This document shows, in pieces, positions 27,657 to 36,831 of a stretch of DNA of 64,000 nt; positions within the stretch are counted from its first letter, which is position 1; every line of letters begins with the position of its first letter. This DNA is from Saccharomyces uvarum. Taxonomy: Eukaryota > Ascomycota > Saccharomycetes > Saccharomycetales > Saccharomycetaceae. Both the position numbers and the translations under genes were made by a program. The stretch lies in NCBI GenBank assembly GCA_947243795.1, contig OX365929.1, forward strand, positions 744,001 to 808,000, written 5' to 3'. Under the pieces are notes generated by a model that ran no database searches, was not told the DNA's origin, and was given only the letters and a program-made list of their open reading frames with translations.

Positions 27657-28808
27657 TCACGTGCCTTTACTTGACTTATTTTTCACTATTTCCTCTAAAG
27701 ATCTAATTTTTTTTATTAGTTGCTCTCTTTCATTTCGTTGTTCCTGTTCCCTTCTTCTCGTGTTTTCAATGTCTTCGATCATTCGTATATACTCAGCATG
27801 AAAACGTTTATTTTCGATTTTCAGATTTTCGTTTTCATTTCTTGACATATTATGTTCATTTTTTATGATGTTGTTTTCATTTTTCAGTATATTATTTTCA
27901 TTCTTTAGCATGTTATTTTCGTTAAACAAAGCGTCGTATTCACCCCTTAACATTGTAATTGCATTCCTTATAGCTTCATGTTGGGATATCAAGATATTAT
28001 TATCATTTCTCAACGTATCATTCAATGATTTGAAATAATTATTTTCTGCTAGCAGATCATCGAATATTTTTGATTTCTGCTCTAAAGTTTTGATGTACTT
28101 TTCCTTCCTTTGTCTAAATGCCTTTTGAGCAGTTCTATTTTGAGCAGCCCTTCTTGTATTTCTCAAAGTCTTTCCTGAACTACCTTCTGGCAGTATTTCT
28201 CTATCTACAGGGGGTTCGCTTACGCTAGTACTAGCAGCTAGATTAGCAACACTATTTTCAAAATGAAGGGGTACAGATGTAATACTAGTATTGCGCGATG
28301 AGAAATACGGTAGTTGGCCTTCAATAATATAGTCCTTATTTGTAGTTATATTTTTGTTCGGAAGTCCATTTGGTAAAGGAGGATTTATTTGATGAGGTGG
28401 GTAGGTTACAGAATAATTCTTCGGAGGAAACGCCATGGATGATTGCATATTTACATGGGCATTTGAGGGTTTGATATAAGAAGCTGATTGTTTTCTTTCA
28501 TTTGAATGCGGAGGGATAACGTAAGATGGATGCATGGGGTTCTGATGCATTGATCTGTAGTCCGGTGGACCAGGTAGATGCAACAGGTTTGGCAAGGGGG
28601 GTTGGGTAGGATTGTTGACGACAGAGACATCGGGTTCATTATTATTAGTAGTATGGTTTATTCTATGAGGGAATTTTTGGGCTGTACTTGACTGTACAGT
28701 ATGGGGAGAAGATTGTTCATTTACGCTTTTTTCAGATGTGCTGTACGCGGTCATTGAGTTATTTCCCCGAGTATGCATGTCAGGACGGATCAGTGGAGGG
28801 TTTTGCAT
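27657..28808 (-). CDS. YAP6: bZIP transcription factor Yap6
   Basis: A Yap-family activator or repressor linked to salt and cisplatin tolerance; in S. cerevisiae it can recruit Tup1-Cyc8. The protein has 383 residues. A Pro/Asn/Ser-rich N-terminal region is followed by the basic region (about 214-236, RRAAQNRTAQKAFRQRKEKYI, the fungal Yap signature with NxxAQxxFR). A leucine zipper starts at about 240. It continues into an unusual run of 7-residue repeats of the type NENNxLK at about 296-330, then charged coil to the C-terminus. The start MQNPPLIRPD is the first ATG and matches the known N-terminus. Confidence 0.95.
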   Translation of the reverse strand: MQNPPLIRPDMHTRGNNSMTAYSTSEKSVNEQSSPHTVQSSTAQKFPHRINHTTNNNEPDVSVVNNPTQPPLPNLLHLPGPPDYRSMHQNPMHPSYVIPPHSNERKQSASYIKPSNAHVNMQSSMAFPPKNYSVTYPPHQINPPLPNGLPNKNITTNKDYIIEGQLPYFSSRNTSITSVPLHFENSVANLAASTSVSEPPVDREILPEGSSGKTLRNTRRAAQNRTAQKAFRQRKEKYIKTLEQKSKIFDDLLAENNYFKSLNDTLRNDNNILISQHEAIRNAITMLRGEYDALFNENNMLKNENNILKNENNIIKNEHNMSRNENENLKIENKRFHAEYIRMIEDIENTRRREQEQRNEREQLIKKIRSLEEIVKNKSSKGT

Positions 28809-29744
28809 TTGCCCCCTGCAGTTCTAATTATTTAGTGCTTTTTGCAAATATTATTATGGATGTATGTTATTATGTTTCAGTTCTACAATCAGTCGATGGT
28901 GTCAGTATTTGGTGTTAGAGTTTGACAGAGAATCTCTGTTCAGTTTTGTTTTGATGGTAGTTTCCCTGGTCTCACAGCTTGCATGGCTTCTAAAAGGAAG
29001 CCAACTTCAGATTTCGCAAGTTCTGATAAAAGTGTATAGACAAAATAAACAAAGAGAAAGATTCTGTAAAAAATTTAAACTAAAAAGGAAAAAAGAAATA
29101 AAAAAGAGAAAGAAGCAGGGCCAAAGTATACTTTATTAGTGTTTCAAATCGCAGCAAGAGTATGACAGAAAGGAATCGGAGAGTCTCAGAAATCATTCAC
29201 GTTTGCCTGCAAACGATTTGAAATGTTTTGTCCGCGTGCAGTGAAACTGAGCGCAAGACCATATTTAAATTACCGAAAAAGCGTAATCTCGAACAAAGTT
29301 TCTCCTCTTCGGCATAATGCAAAGGGGCGTCGTTGGGAAAAAAACTAATGATTACGCACGCACTAAAACTTGCTCTTACAATTCCGCACATGCAGCGGCA
29401 AGTAGCGAAAAACTTAAACTTAAATGAAGTAGAGAAAAATGTATAGCATACTACAAATCAGCAGCACGTAACACCGCGTACTCCCCGCCCAAAAAACCCA
29501 GCCAAATTCTTAGTAATGTGCCCGAAAGGGTTACTTGAAAGAATACAACCCTAAAAATCGCCCTCCTTGCGAGAGAACAAGGCACTTTTCCACAAACTCT
29601 TCTGGGACCCCCGTTGGCCATTTTGCTCCGGCTTTTTGGTCCACCGTTTAAAAAATAAACAATAGACAAGTGGCAACGGCTGTGCAGAGCACCCACACGC
29701 CACAATTGATATTTGAGATGATTGGAATATACGTCACCCTTTCA
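28809..29744 (-). promoter_or_regulatory. Long YAP6 upstream region
   Basis: This 936-base region lies between YAP6 and the end of SWM1, both on the minus strand, so it should be mostly YAP6 promoter. I see an AGGGG core at 29333-29337, a purine-rich A/G block at about 29040-29120, GC-richer sequence at 29460-29640 and no supported gene. Such length is common for stress-factor genes with many inputs. Short ORFs here have no recognisable features. Confidence 0.5.
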
Positions 29745-30257
29745 TCATCGTGATTGTGGCAGTGCGAGCTCCTGCCAACCGTTATTTCTTGCGTACGCCA
29801 ACTGTGTAACGCGCCCATCGAAAATGGAGCCCGTTATCGTTTCTTTTCTTGGCTCCTTGCCACTGTCGTTCCCAGAATTGACTCCTCCGTTTACAGAATG
29901 GTCAAAGGCGTGTCCGGCAAACGTCACCACCCCATTACTTTCGAGATCCATACCATTAAACAGATTCCAGTCATCTTCGTCATGAAACGAGTTCCAATAA
30001 CGGTTACTGTTTTGCTCGTTCGTTATTAATGTTTTATTTTGACTCCCCTCGTGTACATTGGAGTTTCTTTCCCCATCTTGAGTAGCCCTTCCTTCCCCCA
30101 CATCATTGCGAGCATTATCGTCCATGGCCATCGTAACATTTCCAATTTCGTCTGGAAGTGCTAGTATATCCTGATTCCATTCTGCATATAAGATGTGGTG
30201 TGGTGCTGACAAATGGCGGTATTGGAAATATGAATCCCTGTATGAACTTGAACTCAT
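29745..30257 (-). CDS. SWM1: Anaphase-promoting complex subunit Swm1 (Apc13)
   Basis: A small structural subunit of the APC/C ubiquitin ligase that stabilises binding of the TPR subunits; yeast mutants fail in spore-wall maturation. The protein has 170 residues, as in S. cerevisiae. Near the N-terminus lies the conserved Apc13 motif (YFQYRHLSAPHHILYAEWNQDILALPDE in two parts). The middle is polar, and the end (ITGSIFDGRVTQLAYARNNGWQELALP) is well kept. The start MSSSSYRDSYFQYR is the first ATG. A core middle-sporulation-like CACAAAT sequence lies about 140 bases upstream at 30399-30405. Confidence 0.95.
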   Translation of the reverse strand: MSSSSYRDSYFQYRHLSAPHHILYAEWNQDILALPDEIGNVTMAMDDNARNDVGEGRATQDGERNSNVHEGSQNKTLITNEQNSNRYWNSFHDEDDWNLFNGMDLESNGVVTFAGHAFDHSVNGGVNSGNDSGKEPRKETITGSIFDGRVTQLAYARNNGWQELALPQSR

Positions 30258-30617
30258 ATCGGGTGGGGACTATATTGTGTTTTTCTTTTTCCTTTTCCTA
30301 TTTTTTTATTATACCCCACTATGTTAAGATCAGTGGTTTGTACCGTTTTTTCTTGACTACGTACTCAGCTTGTTCCACAATGCAGGGGGGAACGACAGCA
30401 CAAATATGACAAAATTATTTTAGCTTTGAAAAAACATGGAAATGTCTTTTTCTACGAGATCATATTCATATAAGCCCGCCAAAAATAGTATGATAAGTTT
30501 GGGCTTTTAAAAGATCTTTTTATTTAGAGTGTTTATTTCCTAAGGATCTATCTATACTACACCGGACAAAAATATATATACAATCTTTGCCATTACGCTG
30601 CTATATTAATATCCATT
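30258..30617. promoter_or_regulatory. SWM1 promoter / EXG2 3' region
   Basis: A 360-base spacer between two minus-strand genes. CACAAAT at 30399-30405 matches the core of the Ndt80 middle-sporulation element (CRCAAAW), but the outer G of the full consensus is not matched. The orientation is opposite to SWM1. Weak evidence only. Confidence 0.35.
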
Positions 30618-32309
30618 TCACAAAATAGCACAGAAGGTAATAATTGTGACGATGGATATGCATATACATTGTTTCCATATATAACTCATACTATCAATTG
30701 ACAGTGGTGTTCTTGCTTTCAGCTTAGTAGAACTTGCGAAATTCTTACTTTTCCTGGAGGTGCTTGTAGTAGATGATGAGGTTAAAGTTGTACTTCTTGG
30801 GAACGCTTGTGTAGATATAGAGGATGAAAATCCTTCCTTCATGGAACCATCTGTTTTAAAGTATGTATAGTTATCAAATGGTGAAGGGAAAAGCTCCGCA
30901 TCTTTTAACTTCAAATAATCCCACTCCACAGCATCTTCTGTTTTCCAATTCCAAAATATCCATCCGGTTGTTTTTGTTGAATAAGTGGCTAATTGTGCTT
31001 CAATGAATTGCCTGACACGATCACGGTAATCTTCTGTCCAATCGCTTAATGAGTTTTGTGAGGTACATGTACCAGCTGGTTTACTGTCGGTGGTAAACAG
31101 TGTCGTATTATAATATGAGCCATCATATCGTGCACCTACACCCACACCATTCAACCATGTGGCGCAATCGGTAATGGCGCCCGACCATTCCCCGACTACT
31201 GCAGGATGGTAAGGAAGTTCTTTGTGTATGGAACTTCCAAAGTTTATAATGTTTTCGATACGTGAAAATTGAGTTTCGGCCAACTGGTAATCGGTAAAGA
31301 CTTCGTAATGATGATGGTCCACTAAAATATCTTGAGAGCTATAATTCGCTTTAGTCAAATTAAAGTAGTGGTCTGAAACATTACGGTAATTCGGATTTAG
31401 TTCCAAATTCCAATCGCCAATGCCTCGAAAAGCATCATGGATAACAAATGTTGTGTTGTCACTCGAATCTTGATTTTCCTTGAATAAGTCAAATGCTTCA
31501 TAGTACATCTCTGTTATATTTGACACATCTATCTTACCACCAAGCGGCTCATTGACAATTTCAAGACCCACCACGGGGCTTTTATCACCATCATTTAAAA
31601 AAGTTTCAAACATTTTCTTCCAAACTGCTAGAGTTAGTTCTCGAGTATCATTTGATCTTAACCAACCCAAATCGCCATAAAGTATTCTCTCCCCTGAGTT
31701 GTCGAATCCATTTTGTGATCCTGGAACACCATGTAAATCTATCCAAACGTTTAGTTCGTACTTTTGTGCCCAATCTAGAGCTTGATTTAAATACTTCAGT
31801 TGTAATCCATCACTTATATATGGATCATTGTAGGTTATGTTGTCAATGTAAAGATTTTCAGTAGCGTTTTGTTTCCATGCCCAATATCCGATAGGAATTC
31901 TAACTAAATTAAAACCATCGGCTTGAATTTGTTCGAAATCATCCTCTGTTATCCATGTTTTAAAGTGACTGTCTAACAAGGTTGTAGAGGTGTTGTAACC
32001 TAAGGTCTTACAAAGAGTGAATTCATCAATTATGGAGATATTTCCGGAAGAATTTTGTTGTTTTGCCAGTAGGGTTGCATTACGGTACAACGATGGTGTG
32101 ATGTAAGGCTCTGTAACCAACCAGCCACCGATTGTGATACCTTTTACACTAACGCTATTGTTTGTGTAGTAGGATGCAAATTTGTTTTGAAGAACATTTA
32201 GTTCCAAGGAAGATAATGATTCTTCATTTCCTGAAATATCAATCCCTTGGGTGACTTTACCCAGGGTTGAAACTAGAAATGCTAAAAGAGAATACAAAGC
32301 CAAAAGCAT
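30618..32309 (-). CDS. EXG2: GPI-anchored exo-1,3-beta-glucanase Exg2
   Basis: A cell-wall beta-glucanase of glycoside hydrolase family 5. The protein has 563 residues (562 in S. cerevisiae). A signal peptide covers about residues 1-18 (MLLALYSLLAFLVSTLGK). The GH5 barrel carries the proton donor in EIVNEPLGG and the nucleophile glutamate in VVGEWSGAI, with many N-x-S/T glycosylation sites. A Ser/Thr-rich stretch near the C-terminus is followed by a hydrophobic tail (CISIVTIITFCAIL) fit for GPI attachment. The ATG at 32309 is chosen: the upstream codons begin only at a TTG, and this ATG puts the signal peptide at the very start. Confidence 0.96.
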   Translation of the reverse strand: MLLALYSLLAFLVSTLGKVTQGIDISGNEESLSSLELNVLQNKFASYYTNNSVSVKGITIGGWLVTEPYITPSLYRNATLLAKQQNSSGNISIIDEFTLCKTLGYNTSTTLLDSHFKTWITEDDFEQIQADGFNLVRIPIGYWAWKQNATENLYIDNITYNDPYISDGLQLKYLNQALDWAQKYELNVWIDLHGVPGSQNGFDNSGERILYGDLGWLRSNDTRELTLAVWKKMFETFLNDGDKSPVVGLEIVNEPLGGKIDVSNITEMYYEAFDLFKENQDSSDNTTFVIHDAFRGIGDWNLELNPNYRNVSDHYFNLTKANYSSQDILVDHHHYEVFTDYQLAETQFSRIENIINFGSSIHKELPYHPAVVGEWSGAITDCATWLNGVGVGARYDGSYYNTTLFTTDSKPAGTCTSQNSLSDWTEDYRDRVRQFIEAQLATYSTKTTGWIFWNWKTEDAVEWDYLKLKDAELFPSPFDNYTYFKTDGSMKEGFSSSISTQAFPRSTTLTSSSTTSTSRKSKNFASSTKLKARTPLSIDSMSYIWKQCICISIVTIITFCAIL

Positions 32310-33118
32310 ATTAGAGTACCCCAACTGGTAAGTAATTTAAAAGCCGAGTACCTTCAAAGAATATGTCGCTTAGTGCGTATATACTGGGAGAAAGAATTCT
32401 TCGACCTTTATAAATAGAGCATTCTCGAGAATGTACGCATTTTCCATTGTATTATTTACTATGTTTGTATTCTTTTTCGCGGGACTTCTTTTCTCGAGCA
32501 GCGTCCGTAAATAGAAAAAAAGGGACCCATGTTACGCCGTCTCGACGTTGCAATGGTACAAAATAAACGCGCACGTTACATAGACGGCCATTGTCTTCAA
32601 CCCTTGCTTATTTGCACAAGTGTTGATCTTATTGACTAACTTTCTATAATACTTTGTTTTTTGAACAGTGGCGTATCGAGAATAACTTCCGGTGTGAGTA
32701 TATGCGCATCTCGTTACTATTGAAGTAGAAGCGGCTAAATCCGTGACTACCAAACTTCTTTAAAAATTCTTGCTCGGGCGAAAACATCTTTCGTATGTAT
32801 AGTCAGGTTATAAGAGACCTTACTTCCAATATGCAAGGGCAATAAAATAAAATGGGAATGAAAATAACTTATGCGCTTTGCAATACAACAAGTGGCACCA
32901 TCGTCTTATTTGATGTAGGATCCTAATTCTAATGTAAGTCTAAACTGGATTCACCTCTCGCATATATGTAGGATCTGGATATAACTAAAGGGTGGAAGCG
33001 CAGAATCACGGATATAAACTATTTGTTCATGTATTTATATGTTTCGGATGCATCATTTGAGCAAGGTCCACATTTTGGGATTTAATTACTAACTTGGTAC
33101 TAATATCTTGTATGTTTC
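32310..33118. promoter_or_regulatory. EXG2 promoter and spacer up to the solo LTR
   Basis: This region of about 809 bases has a TATA-type sequence at about 32406-32415 (TATTTATAAA on the EXG2 strand), about 100 bases before EXG2, and a perfect 14-bp palindrome CATTCTCGAGAATG at 32419-32432. The remaining 600 bases up to the LTR have no gene I can support. The S. cerevisiae equivalent is a known Ty insertion area, but I recognise no further element remnants here. Confidence 0.5.
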
Positions 33119-33451
33119 TATTGATCATTAAAGTTGTATGATGATCTTTGGGATTCCATTGTTTCTTAATGTTATAATATTACGTATTTAGATTATACTA
33201 GATATTCTCCTCATGGATTCAGGAATCCACAAAAAGAAATATGCAATTTTGAATAATATTATAAATGATTCTGTTCCTCTTTTTATATGTTATCATTCAT
33301 TGACCCTATTACAATATCAATCCTTGCGCTTCAGCTTCCATTAATTTCGATGACAATTTGAATCTTAATTTACTGGTCTTGTAATTTATGTCATCTTTTA
33401 ACACCGTATATAATAGTAATAGATGGACGATAGTTGAATCTTGTTCCAACA
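33119..33451 (-). mobile_element. Solo LTR, Ty1/copia delta-type, with target-site duplication
   Basis: A 333-base long terminal repeat without internal element, a fossil left by LTR-LTR recombination. On the minus strand it starts TGTTGGAACAAG and ends TGATCAATA. It shares delta-type internal words with the Ty1/Ty2 LTR (ATATACGGTGTTA, GGATTCCTGAATCC, TGGAATCCCAA). A perfect 5-bp duplication GTTTC flanks it (33114-33118 and 33452-33456), which fixes both ends. It lies 110 bases upstream of the tRNA-Gly gene, the usual Ty1-class target. It is about 98% identical to the copy at 58060-58384, apart from one small length difference, so it is fairly young. Confidence 0.93.
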
Positions 33452-33560
33452 GTTTCACAGTGATTCAGTTCAAGCACGTTTCTGTTGTGCGTTGGTAGAT
33501 TTGTGTCTCAGGTACAATTAATATATACATGTATTAAAAACAGAAAACCAATCAAATTAA

Positions 33561-33631
33561 GCGCAAGTGGTTTAGTGGTAAAATCCAACGTTGCCATCGT
33601 TGGGCCCCCGGTTCGATTCCGGGCTTGCGCA
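33561..33631 (+). tRNA. tRNA-Gly (anticodon GCC)
   Basis: A 71-base tRNA gene. The acceptor stem pairs perfectly (GCGCAAG with CTTGCGC). The anticodon stem-loop is CAACG-TTGCCAT-CGTTG with anticodon GCC. The T arm CCCGG-TTCGATT-CCGGG is intact and contains the B box. A run of seven T at 33632-33638 gives the Pol III terminator. No intron. A solo LTR sits just upstream, in the window typical for Ty1-class integration. Confidence 0.98.
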
Positions 33632-33922
33632 TTTTTTTAATTACTTTATCAAGTATTTACATGCCTATGAACAGGAGTCATCATGGGAGAGTGTAACTAT
33701 TCGCTGTTTTGGTGTTCGTCTTCACTAAATGCCCATTCGATTATTGAGTCATATATTGTCTATTTATTCGCCGATATTCGTTGTTACCGTTAATGACGAT
33801 CAATAAAATACTACATTGCCATCCCCGCTCATCGGACTAATCTACAAAACGTCTATAAAACTGAGACTCCTTTTTATCTTCTATGATATTCCTTGCAAAC
33901 AAAGAGCTGTATTGTTATCGTA

Positions 33923-34753
33923 ATGTTCAACCTACCGATTAGTGTATTGCTTTATTTTTCTTTGTTATGCGCAGTGGAGCCTACTTTTGTAAGAGGCAAA
34001 AATGTTGTCAGCCTAATTGCCTTTAAGGATTCAGACGGCAAACTACATAAAAGGTTAGCACCTGAGGAAATCCCTCGCCATGAACGTGATCCTCATCTAC
34101 GCTCTGACGAGTTGGAATATATGTATGAAAAGAATCTGGGAGCGCGCGACTCTTCAAGATCATCGATAAAATTGGACGATGTTTTGGGAACACAACAAAT
34201 AAAGCAACAGGAATTTTCAGCTGACTTATTCCCTTTATGCTTAGAATCAAAACTGTCATTACTAAAGGAAGTCGAAATTTTTGCAGGATATGTAAGAAAT
34301 GATGTGGAAACTTACAATAAAATCAGTAATCCTAATGAAGATTTGATTATTATTGCTCCAACGAATAAGGCTGTCTCCCAGCTTACTTCGAAACCATGGC
34401 AATTTCCAAATAATATTGACCAGCTTGAAAAGAAGGGCGCGACAGAAAAAGAACTAGATGCCGCAATTCAAGACAATATCTCCAAGTTTGTGAGGTCGCA
34501 TGTCGTCGCATACAACGGTGATAAAAATTCCTACAAAAGAATAAGTCCAGGTTGTACGCTACTGCAGAGTATCGACTTCATGGAAAATCGGAAAAGCGAT
34601 GAAGAGCTTTCGGGTGATATTTTAGTCAAGAAAGATGGCGACGCATATTATGTAGCGTCTACGCGAGACGAGAACTTTCACGTTATCGAGAGTATTGAAA
34701 GTGGAAGTAACGGTATCATTTTAACGGTTGACTTTTCTTTGATTTGGCCTTGA
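33923..34753 (+). CDS. YDR262W: Fasciclin-like vacuolar/secreted protein (YDR262W ortholog)
   Basis: A protein of 276 residues; the S. cerevisiae counterpart (about 272) is vacuolar and of unknown function. A hydrophobic leader (FNLPISVLLYFSLLCAVEPTFV, about residues 2-22) is a signal peptide. After about residue 110, the segment LSLLKEVEIFAGYVRNDVETYNKI followed by LIIIAPTNKAVSQL resembles a fasciclin (FAS1) domain, a fold used in extracellular adhesion. The ATG at 33923 is chosen because the frame extends ten codons further only from a TTG. The gene is 292 bases downstream of the tRNA. The FAS1 reading is by eye. Confidence 0.88.
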   Translation: MFNLPISVLLYFSLLCAVEPTFVRGKNVVSLIAFKDSDGKLHKRLAPEEIPRHERDPHLRSDELEYMYEKNLGARDSSRSSIKLDDVLGTQQIKQQEFSADLFPLCLESKLSLLKEVEIFAGYVRNDVETYNKISNPNEDLIIIAPTNKAVSQLTSKPWQFPNNIDQLEKKGATEKELDAAIQDNISKFVRSHVVAYNGDKNSYKRISPGCTLLQSIDFMENRKSDEELSGDILVKKDGDAYYVASTRDENFHVIESIESGSNGIILTVDFSLIWP

Positions 34754-35090
34754 GTGTCTTTGCTTGTATTTTTTTTGCTTTTCTAATACTATATGGAATG
34801 ACATCTAGTTTTGTTTCATTTTGATGTAGTTATGAACAAAAAAATTTCGAGTACTGTTATTTTGCTTATATGTACAGGTTCTAGTATAATATATATGTTT
34901 GTTCTTCGGTTTTTTATTTAGTTTTCTCAAAATTATGGAGCTTTTCAATGGGTAGGGGAGAGAAGATGACTCAATTCAAGAACAGGTATTTTTAAGTTTA
35001 GCTCCTTTTTCTCGCTATGAAATTTGGTTTCAAAATACAATGCATAAATATATTATATTAAAAGACCAAAGGCACTGCTAGTAATGCTCG
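34754..35090. other. YDR262W-DIN7 convergent spacer
   Basis: This 337-base AT-rich region lies between two stop codons of converging genes. I see only 3' UTR-like sequence. Confidence 0.45.
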
Positions 35091-36347
35091 TCAGTAAGCT
35101 TCAATATACAGAGAAACCCCTTTGCTCTCGAGTGGAATTCCTGGGTTAAATATATTACTCTGCGTTCTTACGGTAAACTGTCTGGGTACATTTTTGAGAA
35201 GGTCGGATCCACCTACGATTATATTTGCCCTGAGTGGCTTTCTTGCTCTTAATTCTTTTTCTCTATTTAGAAGCTCAGAAGTTATATCTACTGGGTTCAG
35301 TTCCCCTTTGGCTATTCTTTCATGAACTTTGTGATCAATGTTTTTAGTGTCAATGATATCCTTTCGTATTCCTGATCTTTTTTCAACAACAGAGCCAATA
35401 CACCCTATTATCTTTAATATTTCGGCATGACAGTTTATGAGAGGCTGTGGGATATGGTTTAAGGTTGTAATCTGATTTGATATGGGGCAAAACACTCTCT
35501 GATATTGGAACGCATAATTGGCAAACTCTACTTCCTGTTTGAACGTTTTGCTTAGCCGAAATTTATCTGTCTGTTCTATTTGTGCAAGTATGTCTTTCAT
35601 AGCAGAGTATTGTTTTACAATTTTCATTGCAGTAATCAGACCTACCTTCCAAATACCACTTGTGTAATCACAGCCCGCTAAGCAGACTAGATTACGAAAT
35701 TGTTGCTCACTTAGTTCGCCTAAAGGAAAACTCTCGGGCAAAGATGCAAAATTGTCTCTTGATATTTCCAAAGCTTCTCCATGGTCGTTCAATTTTGTTA
35801 TTAGAGTTTTACAGCCAAATACTAATAAATCCGAGTCCTCTGATATAATACCCTGTATAAGACCCATTTTCTCTAAATAAACCATCTGCGCATCTGCTTC
35901 GAATGGGGCGACAATATAGGTAATTGAATGTACCTTGCAATAGTCTATAATGCATTTTGCCATCTCAGGTGTGACATCAACACTTTTTTGGAAGTATTCC
36001 ATCGCATTGAATCTGTCGCCAGCTGACCACAATTTTTTTGCCATCAATTCGTTTTCTAATCTTTTCTTCTTTCTTTGAATTTCTGTGTGACTCTTTACAA
36101 AAAGTGAATCGCCATCAAAAACAACATATGGTGTAATATTAAGCCGTTTTAATAGTTGTAACCTTTTAATAAAAAATTGCAAGTATTTGTTTGTTGGCCT
36201 GCCCATTACTAGGTCAAAAGCACACGCACAAGAAGCTCTATGTAGCCACGCATAGCCATCAATAGCCAATGTTTGGTTCATATATTTTTTTAGGGTCACC
36301 TGTTTCTGAATTGTTTTCAATAGTGGTAATAAGCCAGGTATTCCCAT
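35091..36347 (-). CDS. DIN7: Mitochondrial 5'-flap/exonuclease Din7 (XPG/FEN1 family)
   Basis: A damage-inducible nuclease of the Exo1/XPG family that acts on mitochondrial DNA; it is the paralog of EXO1. The protein has 418 residues (430 in S. cerevisiae). The N-domain MGIPGLLPLLK and the aspartate motif AIDGYAWLHR lead the protein. VVFDGD (about 77-82), the I-domain VAPFEADAQMVYLEKMGLIQGIISEDSDLLVFG and the helix-hairpin-helix AGCDYTSGIWKVG follow, so all metal-binding acidic residues are present. The C-terminus after about residue 370 has diverged from what I recall in S. cerevisiae. An ACGCGT box lies 175 bases upstream. Confidence 0.95.
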   Translation of the reverse strand: MGIPGLLPLLKTIQKQVTLKKYMNQTLAIDGYAWLHRASCACAFDLVMGRPTNKYLQFFIKRLQLLKRLNITPYVVFDGDSLFVKSHTEIQRKKKRLENELMAKKLWSAGDRFNAMEYFQKSVDVTPEMAKCIIDYCKVHSITYIVAPFEADAQMVYLEKMGLIQGIISEDSDLLVFGCKTLITKLNDHGEALEISRDNFASLPESFPLGELSEQQFRNLVCLAGCDYTSGIWKVGLITAMKIVKQYSAMKDILAQIEQTDKFRLSKTFKQEVEFANYAFQYQRVFCPISNQITTLNHIPQPLINCHAEILKIIGCIGSVVEKRSGIRKDIIDTKNIDHKVHERIAKGELNPVDITSELLNREKELRARKPLRANIIVGGSDLLKNVPRQFTVRTQSNIFNPGIPLESKGVSLYIEAY

Positions 36348-36831
36348 TTCTTTCTGCTGTTGCTCCCCTTTTTCACTGTTTCTCCATGATCATCAAAGTA
36401 ACAATAAGGCTTTTTCACATCTTGGTCATATTATATTATCGCTCCTTTTCCAAATTTCCACAAAGTCAAAAAGGGCTCACACGCCCCTTTCTGAAGCTAT
36501 TACCGTTTAACGTGTCACGGAACGCGTCAAAACGGAAATATGTAAACAAAAATAAGCGAAATCAAAACAAGACAAAAAAGTGGCTTCCAGTAATTTTCCA
36601 AACAAAGATATATATATATATTCAAAAAATAACTAAAAAATAATGCTATTCTCTTGCGTCACCTCTATATATGCTTTGTTATAAGCTTTTTCTAATAGTC
36701 CTTCATTTCGTCTGTTTCTTCTATAAAAGTACTGAACGTTGGGAAAGTTCCTTTATTTTCTTGCATTTTTTTGTGCATAACGACATTGAGATGTATCATC
36801 CACCCCCTTCAAAAAGGAAAACAATAATGGT
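36348..36831 (-). promoter_or_regulatory. DIN7 promoter with an MCB box
   Basis: A 484-base region between DIN7 and the end of AKR1. ACGCGT at 36522-36527 is an MBF (Mbp1-Swi6) core, which would fit cell-cycle or damage control. A single hexamer is weak evidence: by base composition alone, a few would occur by chance in this window. A TATATATATA stretch lies at 36609-36620. Confidence 0.5.

Noticed and set aside
29451-29705. 84-codon minus-strand frame between SWM1 and YAP6
   Set aside because: No known similarity or domain, and located in the long YAP6 promoter.
32433-33118. Further retroelement remnants between EXG2 and the solo LTR
   Set aside because: I looked for delta-, sigma- and tau-like end words and found none convincing; only the complete solo LTR is called.
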